A stretch of DNA of 21,203 nucleotides. Origin: Bacteroidales bacterium (GTDB lineage Bacteria; Bacteroidota; Bacteroidia; Bacteroidales; Paludibacteraceae). The translations under genes and the position numbers were made by a program. The stretch spans positions 1 through 21,203 of the forward strand of contig CAAFXN010000100.1 of NCBI GenBank assembly GCA_900766775.1, in the 5' to 3' direction. Within the stretch, counting starts at the first letter, position 1, and each line of letters begins with the position of its first letter. Shown here piece after piece: positions 5,835 to 13,537 of the stretch. The notes under the pieces were generated by a model, which was not told the origin of the DNA, made no database searches, and was given only the letters and a program-made list of their open reading frames with translations.

Positions 5835-7217
5835 TCAGCCTCTTTTGCCCTTATCATCAAAATGCCTTCCGTTTTTGCCGCGAAAGGTTTCCTGACCTTT
5901 GAAGTCGTTGCGAGCCTTGAAGTCTGCGTTTTTCCCTTCCCCCAACTTTCTCTTCTCGCGGAAGTCGCGTTTACCTTTCTCTTTGTGAGGTTTCCTGTCG
6001 GCAAAAGATTTCCGCTCATCCCCGCGCGCTTTGGAGGGGTGCAAGGTCTTGAAATCCTTATGAGTACCCGCGAAAAGGTCATAGCGGCAGAAGAGGCAGT
6101 CCAACTCACCGTTGAGCAGGTGCACCTTTTTACTCGGCTTCAGTCCGACACTTTTCAGCGCGTCCTCGTTGGAAGAGATAATCCACGCCGTCGCCCCCGC
6201 AAACTGATGTTTGAGCGTAGTGCCTATTGCCTGATAGAGTTGCAGCACGTTCTTATCCTGCGCCAGTCGCTCGCCATAAGGCGGGTTCATCATAACGATT
6301 GGCAATGCCGCGGGATTCCCCTCAGAAGAAGATTGCACTGCAAAAGGCTCCTTGATTTCCTCCAAACGAATCTGCCGCACAGAGATAAATCGCTGTTGAT
6401 TAGCGGCTTGCACATTCTTGAGCGCCGCCTGCACGGCGTAGTAACCCGCATCAGAACCGTAGATATGGTGCTCGAAAGCACGCTCGCGGGAGTCATCGTT
6501 GTATATCGCCTCAAAGAGGTCTGCATCGAAATCGCGCCATTTCTCAAAGGCAAAGCCCTTGCGGAAGATACCCGGGGCGATATTCTGCGCGATGAGTGCC
6601 GCCTCTATCAGGAGCGTACCCGAACCGCACATAGGGTCGTAGAAATCCGACTCCCCGCGCCAGCCCGTCATCAGTATCATCCCCGCTGCCAATGCCTCGT
6701 TGATAGGCGCCTCGGTGTTCGCCTCGCGGTAGCCGCGTTTGTGCAGACTCTCGCCGGAACTGTCCAGCGAAATAGTAACCGTCTCGTTGGCGATATGCAC
6801 ATTCAGCGACAAATCGGGGTCGGTTACCTTGACGCTCGGACGCTGGTTCTCACGCGCCATCCAGTAGTCGGCTATCGCATCTTTCACGCGGTAGGTAACG
6901 TACTTCGAGTGCCGAAAAGTCTCCGAATAGACGGTCGCATCAATGGCAAAAGTGGTCTTTGCCGTCATATACACGCTCCAATCAAGCGCTTTCGCCTGCT
7001 CATAGACGGCATCGGCGTCCTTAGCGCGGAAGGTAGCAATAGGCACCAACACACGAGAAGCAGTACGAAGACACAAGTTCGCCCGATAGAGCATCGCCTT
7101 ATCGCCCGTGAAAGAAACCGCGCGGCGCTCTTTCTGTATATCGTTCGCACCGAGCTCCGTCAGTTCCTGCGCGAGAACATCTTCCAGTCCTTTGAATGTC
7201 TTTGCAAGTAGTTGCAT
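5835..7217 (-). CDS. THUMP-domain class I RNA methyltransferase (RlmL/YcbY type)
   Basis: A 460-residue S-adenosylmethionine-dependent methyltransferase. The N-terminal part (1-165) matches the ferredoxin-like plus THUMP RNA-binding region of the RlmL/YcbY/Trm14 group. The Rossmann domain carries DPMCGSGT (194-201, cofactor binding) and NPPYG (311-315, catalytic, typical of N2-guanine methylation). The likely substrate is 23S rRNA, as for E. coli RlmL (m2G2445), but this is inferred. There is no second methyltransferase domain, unlike full E. coli RlmKL. The last 75 residues (385-460) form a Lys/Arg-rich, low-complexity tail with repeated DFR/DFK motifs. The gene starts 14 bp after the LolC/E-like permease, with an AT-rich repeat just before its start. 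Confidence 0.9.
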   Translation of the reverse strand: MQLLAKTFKGLEDVLAQELTELGANDIQKERRAVSFTGDKAMLYRANLCLRTASRVLVPIATFRAKDADAVYEQAKALDWSVYMTAKTTFAIDATVYSETFRHSKYVTYRVKDAIADYWMARENQRPSVKVTDPDLSLNVHIANETVTISLDSSGESLHKRGYREANTEAPINEALAAGMILMTGWRGESDFYDPMCGSGTLLIEAALIAQNIAPGIFRKGFAFEKWRDFDADLFEAIYNDDSRERAFEHHIYGSDAGYYAVQAALKNVQAANQQRFISVRQIRLEEIKEPFAVQSSSEGNPAALPIVMMNPPYGERLAQDKNVLQLYQAIGTTLKHQFAGATAWIISSNEDALKSVGLKPSKKVHLLNGELDCLFCRYDLFAGTHKDFKTLHPSKARGDERKSFADRKPHKEKGKRDFREKRKLGEGKNADFKARNDFKGQETFRGKNGRHFDDKGKRG

Positions 7218-7221
7218 GAGA

Positions 7222-7251
7222 GAATTAAGAATTATGAATTAAGAATTATGA
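7222..7251. repeat. AATTCATAATTCTTAATT repeat before the methyltransferase
   Basis: Two copies of a GAATTAAGAATTAT unit lie in tandem. They fill the gap between the permease and the methyltransferase and supply the last codons and stop of the permease gene (its C-terminus ILNS). Nearly the same sequence precedes acrB and recO. Confidence 0.7.
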
Positions 7252-8479
7252 GACCCTCCTCTTTTGTGCGTAGCCCCCGCGTAGCATACCATGCAGCGAG
7301 AAAGCCCATGAGCAGTACCACGGCAGCAACAGCAAACACATCGCCTGCCTGCACCAAGACAGGGTAAGCCGAGATAACATAGTCTGTCCCCGAGCCGAGT
7401 TTGAGCAAGCCGTAGTGCTGCTGAAGCAGGCAGACAGCAAGCCCAATAACCAGCCCGACAAATGCCCCGAGCGTAGTGATAAGCCATCCCTCGTAGAGGA
7501 AAGTGCGGCGTATGGTCTCCGGCGCGGCACCGAGATGCCGCAAGATACGGATATCCTCCTGCTTGTCAATGATAAGCATCGAAAGCGAGCCAATCACATT
7601 GAAGCAGGCAATAAGCAGGATAAACGCCAGCAAGAGTGCTGTGAGCAATTTCTCAATCTTCAGAATACGGAAGAAATCCGCCTGCTGCTCGTACCTGTCT
7701 GCCACAACATACCCCTCCCCGAGGCACTCTCGCAGTTGCATCTTCATCTGCCTGTCCGACAAACGACTATCGGGGTCTAACTGCAACTCGAGTGCCGTTA
7801 CCGTGAGTGTATCGTACTGAAAAAGCCTTCGCGCGAGAGGCAGGGAAACCAAAAGAAGTTGGTCGTCATAGGTCGTCTGATTGACGGCAAAAGTGCCTGC
7901 CATGAAGGCGGTCTCGTGAAGGAAAGAATCATCGGGGCGCAACATGTTCACCCGCTCTAATCGCTTAGGGGCATACAGATGCACCGCTCCCACAAAATGA
8001 GCATTAGCACCTATCTGCGCCGCCAAGCCGCGCCCCATCACGCAACGGTCAAACGCACCGTCATAGACGGAGAAATAACCGTCGGAGAGGATAGAATCAA
8101 TATGCGTAATCTGCTGAAATACCGTGTCCACGCCCATCACACGCGCAGGCTGCTGGTGGTCTTTGTAGCGCACGAGAGCCGTCTCCTCCACCACCTCCGA
8201 TGCGGCTTGCACAAAGGGCAGCGCCAACGCCTCCTGCACGGGGAGCGTATCCAAATGGAACGACTTGCCCTCAGCGGCAGTGATACGAATCTCTGGGTCA
8301 AACTCCGAGAACATCTGCTCCACCAGCGCCCCAAAACCATTCATCACGCTCAGCACACACACCATGGCGGCTGCCACCACCCCTACCGCCGCCGCGCTCA
8401 CGCCCGAGACGATATTGATGGCATTGTGCCCTTTCTTTGAGAAGAGGTAGCGCCAAGCGATGTGCAGTTCCAGTCTCAC
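7232..8479 (-). CDS. LolC/LolE-like FtsX-family ABC transporter permease
   Basis: A 415-residue inner-membrane permease of the FtsX/MacB group, most like LolC/LolE, which help release lipoproteins from the inner membrane. One helix near the N-terminus (22-46) is followed by a large periplasmic domain (about 47-276) and three C-terminal helices (277-303, 333-355, 378-400). The cytoplasmic loop KQEDIRILRHLGA (306-318) matches the family's coupling region. The start is GTG: GTGA overlaps the rbfA stop by 4 bp, so the genes are coupled. The order rbfA-permease is known in Bacteroidales. No ATPase partner is in the window, so the transported substrate is not proven. Confidence 0.87.
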   Translation of the reverse strand: MRLELHIAWRYLFSKKGHNAINIVSGVSAAAVGVVAAAMVCVLSVMNGFGALVEQMFSEFDPEIRITAAEGKSFHLDTLPVQEALALPFVQAASEVVEETALVRYKDHQQPARVMGVDTVFQQITHIDSILSDGYFSVYDGAFDRCVMGRGLAAQIGANAHFVGAVHLYAPKRLERVNMLRPDDSFLHETAFMAGTFAVNQTTYDDQLLLVSLPLARRLFQYDTLTVTALELQLDPDSRLSDRQMKMQLRECLGEGYVVADRYEQQADFFRILKIEKLLTALLLAFILLIACFNVIGSLSMLIIDKQEDIRILRHLGAAPETIRRTFLYEGWLITTLGAFVGLVIGLAVCLLQQHYGLLKLGSGTDYVISAYPVLVQAGDVFAVAAVVLLMGFLAAWYATRGLRTKEEGLIILNS

Positions 8480-8811
8480 TGTTTCAGCAGTTCATCGATA
8501 TGCTCCATGCGGTCGATGGTATCATCGAGGTGGAAATGCAGTTCGGGAATGATACGCAACTGATGGCGCTCCAGCGTCCCGAGTTCGCCGCGAAACTTAC
8601 CCGTGTGCTCTTGAATAGCCTCCATCGTATCCGCCACCTTGTTCTGCGGGAAAATAGATAGATAGACATGCGCTATCGCCAAATCGGGCGACACACGCAC
8701 CTCGCTCACGGAAATCAGCGTCCCGGGCAGCGTGCGGGCAAAGCGCAAAAAGATATCGCTAAGGTCTTTCTGTATCAGCCTTGCAATCTTGTGTTGTCGA
8801 GTGGTTTGCAT
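8476..8811 (-). CDS. rbfA: 30S ribosome-binding factor A
   Basis: A 111-residue RbfA, which binds the small ribosomal subunit and helps process and fold 16S rRNA. The N-terminal TTRQHKIARLIQKDLSDIF helix, the central VSEVRVSPDLAIAHVYLSIF strand region and the C-terminal PELHFHLDDTIDRMEHIDELL match the KH-type family fold. The frame is open 17 codons further upstream, but family alignment and the usual N-terminus favour this start. It overlaps the permease gene by 4 bp. The 125-bp gap to rpmH shows no consensus promoter, so transcription may continue from rpmH. Confidence 0.93.
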   Translation of the reverse strand: MQTTRQHKIARLIQKDLSDIFLRFARTLPGTLISVSEVRVSPDLAIAHVYLSIFPQNKVADTMEAIQEHTGKFRGELGTLERHQLRIIPELHFHLDDTIDRMEHIDELLKQ

Positions 8812-8936
8812 AGTAATGGTTGTATTACGAAGAAACCCACCCACGGCGTTCTCCGCCCGCAATGCGAGCCAACAACCGAAGGCGGTCTAACTTCTAAATA
8901 AAAATACGGTCAAAAAGGAAAAGCCGTCAGAACTTC

Positions 8937-9095
8937 TTAATACTTGTGGCGACCTTCGTCAGCAACAGTCAGTTTCTTGCGGCCCTTAGCACGACGAGCA
9001 GCCAGCACACGGCGACCGTTGGCGGTAGCCATTCTCTCAAGGAAACCATGTTTGTTACGACGCTTGCGTTGAGATGGTTGGAATGTACGTTTCAT
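8937..9095 (-). CDS. rpmH: 50S ribosomal protein L34
   Basis: A 52-residue L34, a small basic protein of the large ribosomal subunit. The protein reads MKRTFQPSQRKRRNKHGF at the start and contains the conserved stretch NGRRVLAARRAKGRKKL (25-41). The extra C-terminal TVADEGRHKY is common in Bacteroidota. It has its own consensus promoter about 114 bp upstream and a leader holding five 7-bp repeats. It is too short to appear in most ORF searches but the match is unmistakable. Confidence 0.97.
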   Translation of the reverse strand: MKRTFQPSQRKRRNKHGFLERMATANGRRVLAARRAKGRKKLTVADEGRHKY

Positions 9096-9141
9096 AGTGT
9101 TATTGTCTGTATTTATGCCCTCTCCCGAGGACTGATTATTA

Positions 9142-9176
9142 ATTTACGAATCACGATTTACCATTTACGATTTACG
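9142..9176. repeat. five 7-bp tandem repeats in the rpmH leader
   Basis: Successive 7-mers read ATTTACG, AATCACG, ATTTACC, ATTTACG, ATTTACG. They lie between the rpmH promoter and its start codon, so they are transcribed as CGUAAAU units in the mRNA leader. Confidence 0.65.
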
Positions 9177-9208
9177 ACCCGCGAATTATTTGGGGCGAAA
9201 ATCGGGTG

Positions 9209-9239
9209 CAAAGGTACTGCTTTTTTTTGACATAGCCAA
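9209..9239 (-). promoter_or_regulatory. Bacteroidota-type promoter of rpmH
   Basis: The minus strand has TTTG, a 20-bp spacer ending in A8-GCAG, then TACCTTTG (-7 box 9209-9216). It matches the phylum consensus. The part from A8 through the -7 box is identical to the rpe promoter. It gives a leader of about 107 bases. Confidence 0.85.
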
Positions 9240-9264
9240 ACTTTTTTCGTTTTTTTTTGTAAAA

Positions 9265-9299
9265 TTGTTTGCACAAACAAGAAAAAACAACTACCTTTG
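9265..9299 (+). promoter_or_regulatory. Bacteroidota-type promoter of recO
   Basis: TTG (9269-9271), a 20-bp spacer and TACCTTTG (9292-9299) form a consensus promoter directed at recO. The TTG sits inside a small inverted repeat TTGTTTG-CA-CAAACAA (9265-9280), which could be an operator. This promoter is back to back with that of rpmH. Confidence 0.8.
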
Positions 9300-9303
9300 C
9301 GTC

Positions 9304-9358
9304 TCATAATTCATAATTACTCCGAGCATGGGCGCTCATAATTCATAATTCATAATTA
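9304..9358. repeat. CATAATT repeats in the recO leader
   Basis: TCATAATTCATAATTA (9304-9319) and a longer version with three CATAATT units (9336-9358) flank a GC-richer 16-bp segment. The second block ends 3 bp before the recO ATG. The same motif precedes acrB and the methyltransferase gene. Confidence 0.7.
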
Positions 9359-9361
9359 CAA

Positions 9362-9952
9362 ATGCTTGCCATCGTTCTTTCCTTACAGCCCTACAGCGAC
9401 CGTGCGCACATCCTGCATACCTACACGCAGGAGCACGGGCGCATGAACTATATGGTGTACGGCTTAGGTAAGAAGAAGTCGCAAGCCCTCTACGCTCCCC
9501 TTTCGCTATTGGAGGTAGTGGTTTCCCCCTCCGCCAAAGCCTTACCCTCCATAAAAGAGGCACATCTCGCTTTCGTTCCCCAACGCTTGCACACTGACAT
9601 GCGCCGCCAGACAGTGGCATTATTCATCGCGGAGGTGTTATACCGCACGCTCCGTCATCCGATGGCGGACGAAGCGCTGTTTGACTTCATAGCAACCACC
9701 ATACGCCTTTTGGACACTACCGAACAGCCGGAGAATATCCATCTTGCCTTTCTTGTTCGTCTGGCAGCGCACTTGGGTTTCGCCATCGATGAAGAAGCGC
9801 ACCCCGACTTACTCACCCTCCCGCAGAGCCGCCCGGCGCGGCAGCGGCAGTTGCGCGCCCTGTGCGATTATTTTGCCCTGCACATTGACGGTTGGCAAAC
9901 GCCGCTCTCGCTCGACATCCTGACCGAGGTGTTCACCTCCCTCTCCGATTAA
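9362..9952 (+). CDS. recO: DNA repair protein RecO (short form)
   Basis: A 196-residue RecO, which binds single-stranded DNA and, with RecR, loads RecA at gaps. The N-terminal OB-fold shows IVLSLQPYSDRAHILHTYTQEHGRMNYMVYG (4-33 region) and the helical domain shows ALFIAEVLYRTLR (86-98) and the ENIHLAFLVRLAAHLGF segment (124-140). It is about 45 residues shorter than typical RecO (about 240): after LGF only a brief linker leads to the final helices (SLDILTEVF, 183-191), and the zinc-finger or loop region usually there is missing. It is the only plus-strand gene, with its own promoter, and converges on the helix-hairpin-helix gene with 14 bp between stops. Confidence 0.88.
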   Translation: MLAIVLSLQPYSDRAHILHTYTQEHGRMNYMVYGLGKKKSQALYAPLSLLEVVVSPSAKALPSIKEAHLAFVPQRLHTDMRRQTVALFIAEVLYRTLRHPMADEALFDFIATTIRLLDTTEQPENIHLAFLVRLAAHLGFAIDEEAHPDLLTLPQSRPARQRQLRALCDYFALHIDGWQTPLSLDILTEVFTSLSD

Positions 9953-9966
9953 CACTCCCCCCTTGC

Positions 9967-10863
9967 TCACTCCTGAAAAGAGAGATAAGGCGTAAGGCGC
10001 ATAAGCAACGAATCCGACAAAGTGGGGATAGCACGCAGTTCTTCCATGTCGTGCAAGGCGAAACGGTTTCGGCGAAGCGTGTATATCGCCCGCGCGTCTT
10101 CAAAACGGATGTACGGATGGCGGGCAAGTCGGCGTACAGAAGCCCTGTTCACCTCGATAGCATGTATGGAGTCCGTGCATACCGTCAGATGCGGCAAAAT
10201 GGAGTCAAAAGGTATCTCCCAAGAGACAGAAGCATTGTAGCGCGGTATCTCACGCAGTTGGGACGTATCAACATATCCGCCCAACGCTTCACGATAGGCG
10301 ATAATCGCGCGAGCGGTCGCCGGTCCTATCCCCCGTATATACTGCAACGAAGCGGTATCCGCACCGTTAAGTTCTATGACGGTATCCCGCTTAGGGTGTC
10401 CTTGCGGATAGCGCGATACCGTATCGGCGGCAACGAGAGTATCGCGCCATGATGAAGAATCAATAGCGATAAACGGCAGGAGCGCGGCATACAGGCTATC
10501 CGTCATGCCATACAGCCGACGCATATCCTCCGCACGGCGATACCGCCCGCCTTTCGCCCGATAGCGCAGCATGTTTCTCGCCTGCCACGGCTTCAGCCCG
10601 AGGTGCACCAACGTGGCGGAGTCCGCCGTATTGGGGTCAAAAGGCTGCATACAAATCCATATCGTATCTCGTGAATAAGCACGACACCCGTCGTGCACGG
10701 AAAGGCTGTCTGCCATACTCAGCAACGCGCGGTCCTCCGCACCCTCAGGGTCGGCGGCAGTCCTGCGCGGCAAGACCACTTGCACAAACACCTCCACCGC
10801 CGCCACCATGAGCAGAAGCAGCCCCACGCCCGTCCATTGTTGTCTCGTGAGCGTCTTCATCAT
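9967..10863 (-). CDS. membrane-anchored triple helix-hairpin-helix protein (ComEA-like)
   Basis: A 298-residue protein with one N-terminal membrane helix (about 10-32), so the rest probably faces the periplasm. Three modules of ComEA type follow: 75-132 (FDPNTADSATLVHLGL), 163-207 (IELNGADTASLQYIRGIGPATARAI) and 236-295 (IEVNRASVRRLARHPYIRFEDA). The second has the full hairpin GIG motif that contacts the DNA backbone. ComEA proteins bind incoming DNA during natural transformation. ATG overlaps the xseA stop by 4 bp; a second Met follows at once, and the 22 codons further upstream overlap xseA and look spurious. Position near comEC supports a DNA-uptake role, but this is inference. Confidence 0.85.
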   Translation of the reverse strand: MMKTLTRQQWTGVGLLLLMVAAVEVFVQVVLPRRTAADPEGAEDRALLSMADSLSVHDGCRAYSRDTIWICMQPFDPNTADSATLVHLGLKPWQARNMLRYRAKGGRYRRAEDMRRLYGMTDSLYAALLPFIAIDSSSWRDTLVAADTVSRYPQGHPKRDTVIELNGADTASLQYIRGIGPATARAIIAYREALGGYVDTSQLREIPRYNASVSWEIPFDSILPHLTVCTDSIHAIEVNRASVRRLARHPYIRFEDARAIYTLRRNRFALHDMEELRAIPTLSDSLLMRLTPYLSFQE

Positions 10864-12032
10864 CCCTGTATCGTGAGTTGTACAGTGCCGTCCGCCAACT
10901 CCGCCGTGATAGCGTCCCCGCAGCGGCATTCAGCGACAGAGCGCACCACCCTCCCCTCTTTCCGCAGCAGACTGTATCCGAGGCGGTATATCCGCTCCGG
11001 GTTCAGGGTCTCCACACGTTGCTCAAGCATACGCATATGGTTGCGCCGAAGCATCGTCCACGCCTGCACATCGGCGTACAGGCGTTGCTCCAGCCGCTCC
11101 ACCCTGTGCTGTCGGAGCATGACCTGCCGGAGCGCCGTCTGTTGCAGGCGATAGGTCAGTCGTTGTATCCGCTCCATCTGTTCATCCATCCGCTCCACCA
11201 AGAATGCCGCCACGGCGGTGGGGGTCTTGAGTGCTTGGAAAGCCACCATATCGAGCACACTCACGTCGCGCGTATGCCCAATCCCCGTCAGTATCGGCAG
11301 CGGGAACTGCGCACAATGGGCTGCCAGCGCATAGTCGTCGAAGCAGGATAAGTCGGTGGTAGCACCGCCACCGCGGATAATCACCACAGCGTCAAACTCC
11401 TCCTCCATCGCTCCTATGCTCTCCAACGCCGAGCGAATAGACACCGCCGAGCGGTCGCCCTGCATGACGGCAGGGAAGAGCGTGGTGCTGAACGAGTATG
11501 CCGACTCTTCCAACTGGTGCACAAAATCGGAGTACCCCGCGGCGTCCGCTGCCGACACCACCGCCAAGCGTCGAGTGAGCGTCGGCAGAGAGAGCAGACG
11601 CTGCATGTCAAACACCCCTTCCTCTTGCAGGCGCGCTATGGCGGCTTGCCGTTGGCGCGCCATGTCGCCTAACGTGTACTGCGGGTCTATGCCCTGCACG
11701 TCGAGACTAAGCCCGTACACGCTATGGAAGCGCACGGAGACTTCCAGCAACACCTGCATACCTGCCTGCAGGCGCGAGCCCGTTTCCTGCGCAAAATAGG
11801 CACATAGCATCTGCTGCCTGCCGTTCCAGCACGTCGCCCGCTGGCGCGCGACAAAGAGCCCGCGCTGCCCCTTCTCCACCAAATCCAGATACAAATGTCC
11901 GCCCTTCTCAGACAGCGACGCTATCTCACAACGCACCCAATAGGTAGCGGGCAGCCCCGATTGCAGCACGTCTTCTATCTGCTCGCACAACTCAGATAGA
12001 GAATAAGTCTGTGTATTCATCTGCTTTTTCAT
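10860..12032 (-). CDS. xseA: exodeoxyribonuclease VII large subunit
   Basis: XseA is the catalytic subunit of exonuclease VII, which degrades single-stranded DNA from both ends. The N-terminal OB-fold (about 6-115) includes YWVRCEIASLSEKGGHLYLDLVE. The catalytic domain carries IIRGGGATTDLSCFDDYALA (218-237) and TGIGHTRDVSVLDMVAFQALKTPTAVAAF (from 249), the conserved family motifs. At 390 residues it is shorter than E. coli XseA (about 456), mainly in the helical C-terminal part. The start is 11 bp after the comEC stop; an alternative Met lies at 12020. The longer frame to 12383 overlaps comEC and is rejected. No xseB is in the window. It sits between comEC and the ComEA-like gene. Confidence 0.93.
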   Translation of the reverse strand: MKKQMNTQTYSLSELCEQIEDVLQSGLPATYWVRCEIASLSEKGGHLYLDLVEKGQRGLFVARQRATCWNGRQQMLCAYFAQETGSRLQAGMQVLLEVSVRFHSVYGLSLDVQGIDPQYTLGDMARQRQAAIARLQEEGVFDMQRLLSLPTLTRRLAVVSAADAAGYSDFVHQLEESAYSFSTTLFPAVMQGDRSAVSIRSALESIGAMEEEFDAVVIIRGGGATTDLSCFDDYALAAHCAQFPLPILTGIGHTRDVSVLDMVAFQALKTPTAVAAFLVERMDEQMERIQRLTYRLQQTALRQVMLRQHRVERLEQRLYADVQAWTMLRRNHMRMLEQRVETLNPERIYRLGYSLLRKEGRVVRSVAECRCGDAITAELADGTVQLTIQG

Positions 12033-12043
12033 ATTCTTATCGA

Positions 12044-13522
12044 TTATCCCCAAAACGCCATCCCGCAGAACGCAGCCAGCGACAGCGCCGTCGGAATCAT
12101 CCACCACAATGACCGTTTCACGCCCCAATAGCCGCAGGCCGTCGCCACATACAGGAGCGCCGCCATCGGAACGGAAATACGGAGCGCAGTGGTAGCCCCG
12201 GGCAGCGACTCCACCCACCCTACCGCATGGTTGAGCAGCCACACCAGGCCGCTCGTGCCTTTCGCCATCCAGACGCCCACATACGGGATGAAACCGAGCG
12301 ACAAGGTGGCAAAACCTGCCAACACTATCAGCCACGCCAGCGGCAAGACTATCAGGCTCGTGAGCATGAAATAGTTCGAGCAAAGACCAAAATAGTGCAA
12401 CGTCAGCGGCAGGGTGCCCAACTGCGCCGCCAGCGAGACGGCAAGCAGCCCGAAGACATAGTTGGCGGCTTTGCGTCCCATGCGCCTGCCAAGCGTGGGG
12501 GCGGCGTGCGAAATGGGCGAATCAGGCACCAACAACACGATAGCCGCCACCGCGGCAAAACTCAACTGAAAACTGACGGAGAACAAGTCCCTCGGGCGCA
12601 CCAACAGAATCAGCCACGCAGCAAACAGCACGGTGTTCAGGAGTGTCCCCCGCCTGTAGCACATCCGCCCCGCCTCCACCGCCGTCAGCATGACGACGCT
12701 GCGCACTACCGAAGGCGTGAGCCCCGTCAAGAGCGCATATGCCCACATCACGGCTATCACCGCCAAAGACAAGGCGCACCGCCCTAAACGGTTGGAATAC
12801 ATCGGTTTGCAGCGTCCACCGAGCGTGAGCAGCGCCAAGACAACCGCGTAGATAATCCCCGTATGCAAGCCGCTGACCGCCAGCACATGCGCTGCACCCG
12901 CACACTGAAAACTGCGTTTCAAGTCCGGCTCCAAGTCCTCTTTGTAGCCCAAGGTCAGTGCCCCCAGCGTCGCCAACTCATCTCCCTCAATACCCAAAGC
13001 ACGGTAACGCCCGTACAAGGCTCTCTGCCAACGCCGCGGGTGCCAACGCGACACATCCGAAGCACCCGGCAGGCGTCTCCACTGGTCTTTCCACACCACC
13101 GCCGTCCCCGCTATCCCCTGCATGCGCAGGTACTTTCCGTAGTCGAACTGCCCCAAGACACCGCCCCGCTGCACCCGCGTTCGCACCAACAGGGTGTCGC
13201 CAATCTGCATGCCAAGCAGCGCCTCCCTGCTGCGTGCAGCGTCCGTAGAATCGGGCACGAAATACACAATCACCCTCCCGCTCGCAGGCTTCACACGCCC
13301 GCTATCCACCCGCGCCGACACCCTTGTCTCCACCGACACACTCTTCGCATGTTCCCGCGGATAATCCGTAACGACCATTCGGAAGACCAGCAACGAGTCG
13401 AGATAATCTACATCCGTATCTCGCAGTAAATCAATCGGTTTCCCCGTATAGTAGCAGAGCAGGATAGTCGCTGCCAACGGCAGCAGCAAGACCGTCATCG
13501 GATATCTGCGCAGCCACTCCAC
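12044..13522 (-). CDS. comEC: ComEC/Rec2-family competence channel without nuclease domain
   Basis: ComEC forms the inner-membrane channel through which single-stranded DNA enters during transformation. One or two N-terminal helices (about 8-24) precede an OB-like DUF4131 region (about 40-160). The polytopic competence domain follows (about 185-470), with the signature HVLAVSGLH (212-220) and the TGLTPSVVRSVVML segment. At 492 residues it ends after the membrane domain and lacks the C-terminal metallo-beta-lactamase domain found in longer members. No stop or frameshift suggests recent loss: xseA follows 11 bp later. It starts 15 bp after rpe. Whether this species is transformable is not shown. 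Confidence 0.92.
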   Translation of the reverse strand: MEWLRRYPMTVLLLPLAATILLCYYTGKPIDLLRDTDVDYLDSLLVFRMVVTDYPREHAKSVSVETRVSARVDSGRVKPASGRVIVYFVPDSTDAARSREALLGMQIGDTLLVRTRVQRGGVLGQFDYGKYLRMQGIAGTAVVWKDQWRRLPGASDVSRWHPRRWQRALYGRYRALGIEGDELATLGALTLGYKEDLEPDLKRSFQCAGAAHVLAVSGLHTGIIYAVVLALLTLGGRCKPMYSNRLGRCALSLAVIAVMWAYALLTGLTPSVVRSVVMLTAVEAGRMCYRRGTLLNTVLFAAWLILLVRPRDLFSVSFQLSFAAVAAIVLLVPDSPISHAAPTLGRRMGRKAANYVFGLLAVSLAAQLGTLPLTLHYFGLCSNYFMLTSLIVLPLAWLIVLAGFATLSLGFIPYVGVWMAKGTSGLVWLLNHAVGWVESLPGATTALRISVPMAALLYVATACGYWGVKRSLWWMIPTALSLAAFCGMAFWG

Positions 13523-13537
13523 CTTCGTCTGTCCCGC

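Noticed and set aside
5862..7211. Long plus-strand open frame (449 codons) opposite the THUMP methyltransferase
   Set aside because: It is antisense to a gene with clear catalytic motifs, is rich in Arg, His and Leu as expected of a shadow frame, and matches no family I recognise.
9953..9966. Terminator between the convergent recO and helix-hairpin-helix genes
   Set aside because: The gap is only 14 bp and holds a C run but no stem-loop; transcripts probably overlap.
12033..12383. N-terminal extension of xseA by 117 codons
   Set aside because: The extension lies wholly within comEC in another frame, while the start at 12032 gives a normal XseA N-terminus 11 bp after the comEC stop.
12044..13522. 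comEC as a truncated pseudogene because the nuclease domain is missing
   Set aside because: The frame is intact, ends after the membrane domain, and the next gene begins 11 bp later in a tidy operon; there are no remnants of a nuclease domain between them.
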